From Chryseobacterium gleum (GTDB lineage Bacteria; Bacteroidota; Bacteroidia; Flavobacteriales_D; Crocinitomicaceae): a stretch of DNA of 14,713 nt. Of the stretch, positions 13,900 to 14,713 are shown one piece after another. Position numbers and translations under genes: made by a program. Within the stretch, counting starts at the first letter, position 1; each line of letters opens with the position of its first letter. Where the stretch lies: NCBI GenBank assembly GCA_943326315.2, contig CALPSU020000026.1, positions 1 to 14,713 on the forward strand, in the 5' to 3' direction. Below the pieces are notes generated by a model. The model was given only the letters and a program-made list of their open reading frames with translations. It ran no database searches and was not told the DNA's origin.

Positions 13900-14713
13900 A
13901 TGAAAAAACTATTGTTAATCAGTTTAATAGGTGTTACACTAGCTTCTTGTAGTTCAAGAACAGGTCACTTAACTGGGGTGTTAGTAAGACCTCTATATTA
14001 TCCAGAAATACCTCTTGGAATGGTATATGTGCCCGCTGGAGGTTTTAACATGGGGGAAAATGATCAGGATGTGCCATTTCTTCATCAAACTAGAGCTAAA
14101 ACTGTATCGGTTCAAGCGTTCTATATGGATCAAACTGAAATTTCTAACAACGAATATCGTCAATTTGTTGATTGGGTTCGTGATTCTATAGCTAGAGATA
14201 AAATTTATTTAAATGAAGCTGGAAGAACTAGTGGATATAAAAATGAAGAATGGTCTGATGAAAATGCTGCTCAATGGATAAACTATCAAGATCTATACTT
14301 TGATGAGGGTACTTTAGAATATACAGAGTATGACCCTTCTGATAGAGTTTTGGGTAGAAGTCTTTTCAATTTAAATTGGGATAGACCAATTAATTATGAA
14401 GATCCTGCTCTAGTTCCTCTTTTAGCTGATATGTATTATCCTCAACCTGAACGTTTTTTTAGAAGAAAAGAAATTGACACCCGTAAATTGATGTATAAAT
14501 ACTATTGGGTGGATATGATTGAAGCTGCTAAAAGAGGTAGAATAAATATTACACCAGATGGATATGACAATCAAGGTGAAAAAATTGTCCCTGAACATCG
14601 TACGTTAGAAACTCCTCCGCATCCATACACAAAGGATCCTCAAGGACAAGATTTAGATTTAGGTCATTTCAATAAAAAAGGTCAAAATAATGCAATACGT
14701 GGGCATGAAAATA
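13900..14713 (+). CDS. gldK: GldK/PorK type IX secretion lipoprotein (3' truncated by window end)
   Basis: The 271 residues present start with a lipoprotein signal peptide: MKKLLLISLIGVTLASC, lipobox LASC with Cys17 lipidated. A formylglycine-generating-enzyme-like domain follows, recognisable from GMVYVPAGGFNMGENDQD (41-58) and FYMDQTEISNNEYRQFVDWV. After it comes the GldK-specific insert with WSDENAAQW, the YEDPALVPLLADMYYPQPE region and KYYWVDMIEAAKRGR. GldK/PorK forms the periplasmic ring with GldN/PorN on the outer membrane. It is structural and is not thought to act as an FGE enzyme. The gene runs off the window. It starts 107 bases after porP and has no visible promoter of its own, so co-transcription with porP is likely; gldL, gldM and gldN are expected beyond the edge. 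Confidence 0.95.
   Translation, partial: MKKLLLISLIGVTLASCSSRTGHLTGVLVRPLYYPEIPLGMVYVPAGGFNMGENDQDVPFLHQTRAKTVSVQAFYMDQTEISNNEYRQFVDWVRDSIARDKIYLNEAGRTSGYKNEEWSDENAAQWINYQDLYFDEGTLEYTEYDPSDRVLGRSLFNLNWDRPINYEDPALVPLLADMYYPQPERFFRRKEIDTRKLMYKYYWVDMIEAAKRGRINITPDGYDNQGEKIVPEHRTLETPPHPYTKDPQGQDLDLGHFNKKGQNNAIRGHEN

Noticed and set aside
13900..14713. Annotation of the last gene as a sulfatase-modifying enzyme
   Set aside because: The domain is FGE-like, but the lipoprotein signal, inserts and porP context identify GldK/PorK, a structural T9SS part.
1..14713. Mobile elements, CRISPR, phage or defence genes
   Set aside because: No transposase, integrase, spaced direct repeats, or defence-type domains were seen on either strand; composition looks even throughout.

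Overview
The window is AT-rich (roughly 70% A+T by eye) and reads as a chromosome segment of a member of the Bacteroidota, most likely order Flavobacteriales. Three things point there: type IX secretion (T9SS) genes (a PorP/SprF-family protein followed by GldK/PorK, plus a PorE-like OmpA protein); Bacteroidota-restricted families (DUF5777 barrel, DUF5715-like protein); and several promoters of the Bacteroidota type TAnnTTTG with few clear Shine-Dalgarno sites. I cannot name genus or species. No tRNA, rRNA, IS element, prophage or CRISPR array was seen. This is core-type chromosome, not an island.

Layout. (1) 1-2287, plus strand: the tail of an unknown gene, then a secreted TPR / beta-propeller / OmpA protein with the PorE architecture, ending at a 15-bp hairpin shared with the converging genes. 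(2) 2379-4224, minus strand: a lipoprotein of unknown function followed by methionine sulfoxide reductase B. (3) 4334-4903, plus strand: an acidic cytoplasmic protein of unknown function whose promoter abuts its ATG. (4) 4961-7290, minus strand: an envelope cluster of DUF5777 outer-membrane barrel, c-type-cytochrome-like lipoprotein, YceI-family protein and a small membrane protein. A perfect 34-bp palindrome lies at the internal promoter in front of yceI. (5) 7404-8612, plus strand: 5-formyltetrahydrofolate cyclo-ligase and an unknown exported protein. (6) 8723-10694: clpP and clpX, separated by a strong hairpin. (7) 10748-12696: a membrane-anchored DUF5715/M15-like protein and a ureohydrolase-fold protein that has lost much of its metal site. 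(8) 12854-14713: porP then the start of gldK, the same order as porP-porK in Porphyromonas gingivalis.

How the genes relate. The PorE-like protein, PorP and GldK would belong to the periplasmic and outer-membrane part of T9SS. ClpXP, MsrB and the folate enzyme are housekeeping. The least explained parts are the DUF5777-cytochrome-YceI-membrane protein cluster with its palindrome, and the degenerate ureohydrolase just upstream of the T9SS genes. No intergenic stretch exceeds about 160 bases, so there is no large unexplained gap.
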